A stretch of 64,000 nt of DNA, taken from DAOUVR01 sp034430535 (GTDB lineage: Bacteria > Chloroflexota > Dehalococcoidia > E44-bin15). Within the stretch, counting starts at the first letter, position 1. Every line of letters starts with the position of its first letter. The translations under genes were made by a program, and so were the position numbers. The DNA lies in NCBI GenBank assembly GCA_964443325.1, contig CAYUCL010000007.1, positions 10,188-74,187 on the forward strand, in the 5' to 3' direction. Positions 63,567 to 64,000 of the stretch are shown here, piece by piece. A model generated the notes under the pieces. It was not told where the DNA came from and made no database searches. It worked only from the letters and a program-made list of their open reading frames with translations.

Positions 63567-64000
63567 CTATCCCAGCCCTTGCACCGTCCTCTGGATGATG
63601 TTGTCCTGCGTCTTGCGACTGATGTCCACAAAGTGCGCACTGTACCCCGCTACTCGCACTATCAACTCCTGATACTTCTCCGGCTCCCGCTGCGCTGCCC
63701 GCAACGTCGCATCATCTACCATGTTGAACTGCACATGGTCCAGCCCCAGGTCAGCCCACGTCTTCATGTACGCCTTCCACAACTGATAACCCTTCTCCCC
63801 CGCTAGCTGCGTCGGAGACAAACGCTGGTTCAGCAGAAACGCCCGGCCATCGCTGATGTGGTTTATCTTCCCACAGGACTTCAATACCGCCGTAGGTCCC
63901 TTCTTGTCAAGCCCAGGCCCAGGCGAGATACCTCCGTCATATAGGGCATCGCCCAGCCTCCTCCCATTGGGTAGCGCCCATACCCACGCCGAGAAGTGAA
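63567..64000 (-). CDS. Glycyl radical enzyme, C-terminal part (gene runs off the window)
   Basis: The C-terminal 144 residues of a pyruvate-formate-lyase-like glycyl radical enzyme. Visible are WALPNGRRLGDALYDGGISP, GLDKKGPTAVLKSCGKI and the radical loop VRVAGYSAHFVDISRKTQD, in which Gly carries the radical. The frame is open to the window end, so the start and the catalytic Cys lie outside. The oxygen-sensitive radical implies anaerobic life. The substrate cannot be told from this end: diol or glycerol dehydratase, choline or sulfonate lyases share it. No activating enzyme is seen in the window. The TRAP receptor gene is next downstream. Confidence 0.88.
   Translation of the reverse strand, partial: HFSAWVWALPNGRRLGDALYDGGISPGPGLDKKGPTAVLKSCGKINHISDGRAFLLNQRLSPTQLAGEKGYQLWKAYMKTWADLGLDHVQFNMVDDATLRAAQREPEKYQELIVRVAGYSAHFVDISRKTQDNIIQRTVQGLG

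Overview
The window reads as one stretch of an anaerobic bacterial chromosome, most probably Chloroflexota close to Dehalococcoidia. This is inference: it rests on the mix of housekeeping genes, a large-form (about 270 nt) SRP RNA, a glycyl radical enzyme, an ADP-forming acyl-CoA synthetase subunit, many flavodoxin-fold reductases and a TRAP binding protein. No rRNA operon is present to settle it. Three tRNA genes and one SRP RNA are visible. There is no CRISPR array and no intact insertion sequence.

Layout. 1-4.0 kb: acyl-CoA synthetase alpha subunit (cut by the window edge), an unusual transglutaminase-like/TPR/HTH protein, and an M20 amidohydrolase. 4.1-7.7 kb: an AT-rich island starting at a tRNA-Gly(TCC) gene, with a tyrosine recombinase directly behind the tRNA, two membrane proteins, a HEPN-like protein and a gene remnant. 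7.7-9.85 kb: a truncated TGS GTPase, an FMN reductase and a DUF362 protein. 10.1-17.6 kb: a tightly packed six-gene redox operon (GlcD-like FAD oxidase, Fe-S CCG protein, GlpA-like dehydrogenase, FGGY kinase, GlpB-like oxidoreductase, DUF1667) that looks like a glycerol- or hydroxyacid-oxidising module. 17.7-23.2 kb: accessory, shuffled DNA with DsrE-like and FMN-reductase genes, surE, an ERCC4 nuclease and a displaced copy of its 3' end, a 56-residue SEC-C protein, a truncated flavodoxin, a truncated cyclophilin-like gene and an FkbM methyltransferase.

23.3-49.3 kb is mostly core genome: fabF, recJ, lgt, xer, uvrC, a methyltransferase/glycosyltransferase pair, a diverged QueD-like gene with an MDR dehydrogenase, ribD, valS, polX, secA, prs, rnc and cca. 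An AT-rich two-gene insert (GHKL ATPase with a possible C-terminal nuclease motif, plus an unknown partner) sits between secA and polX and is the best candidate for an undescribed system. 49.4-61 kb: acyl-CoA dehydrogenase, a 219-bp-period intergenic duplication, the run ksgA-ispE-VTT-PHP-dinG, SRP RNA, galU, lepA and a tRNA-Lys/tRNA-Leu pair. 61.6-64 kb: a TRAP substrate-binding lipoprotein preceded by a folded leader, and the C-terminal end of a glycyl radical enzyme that runs off the window.

Two repeat families stand out. One is a roughly 140-bp multi-hairpin element present twice (9.9 and 21.9 kb). The other is a family of tandem palindromes built on GAGCA-GA-TGCTC at 1.6, 34.0, 35.8 and 46.9 kb. 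Start codons were adjusted where Shine-Dalgarno spacing, a neighbouring stop or an RNA gene argued for it; the reasons are in each entry.
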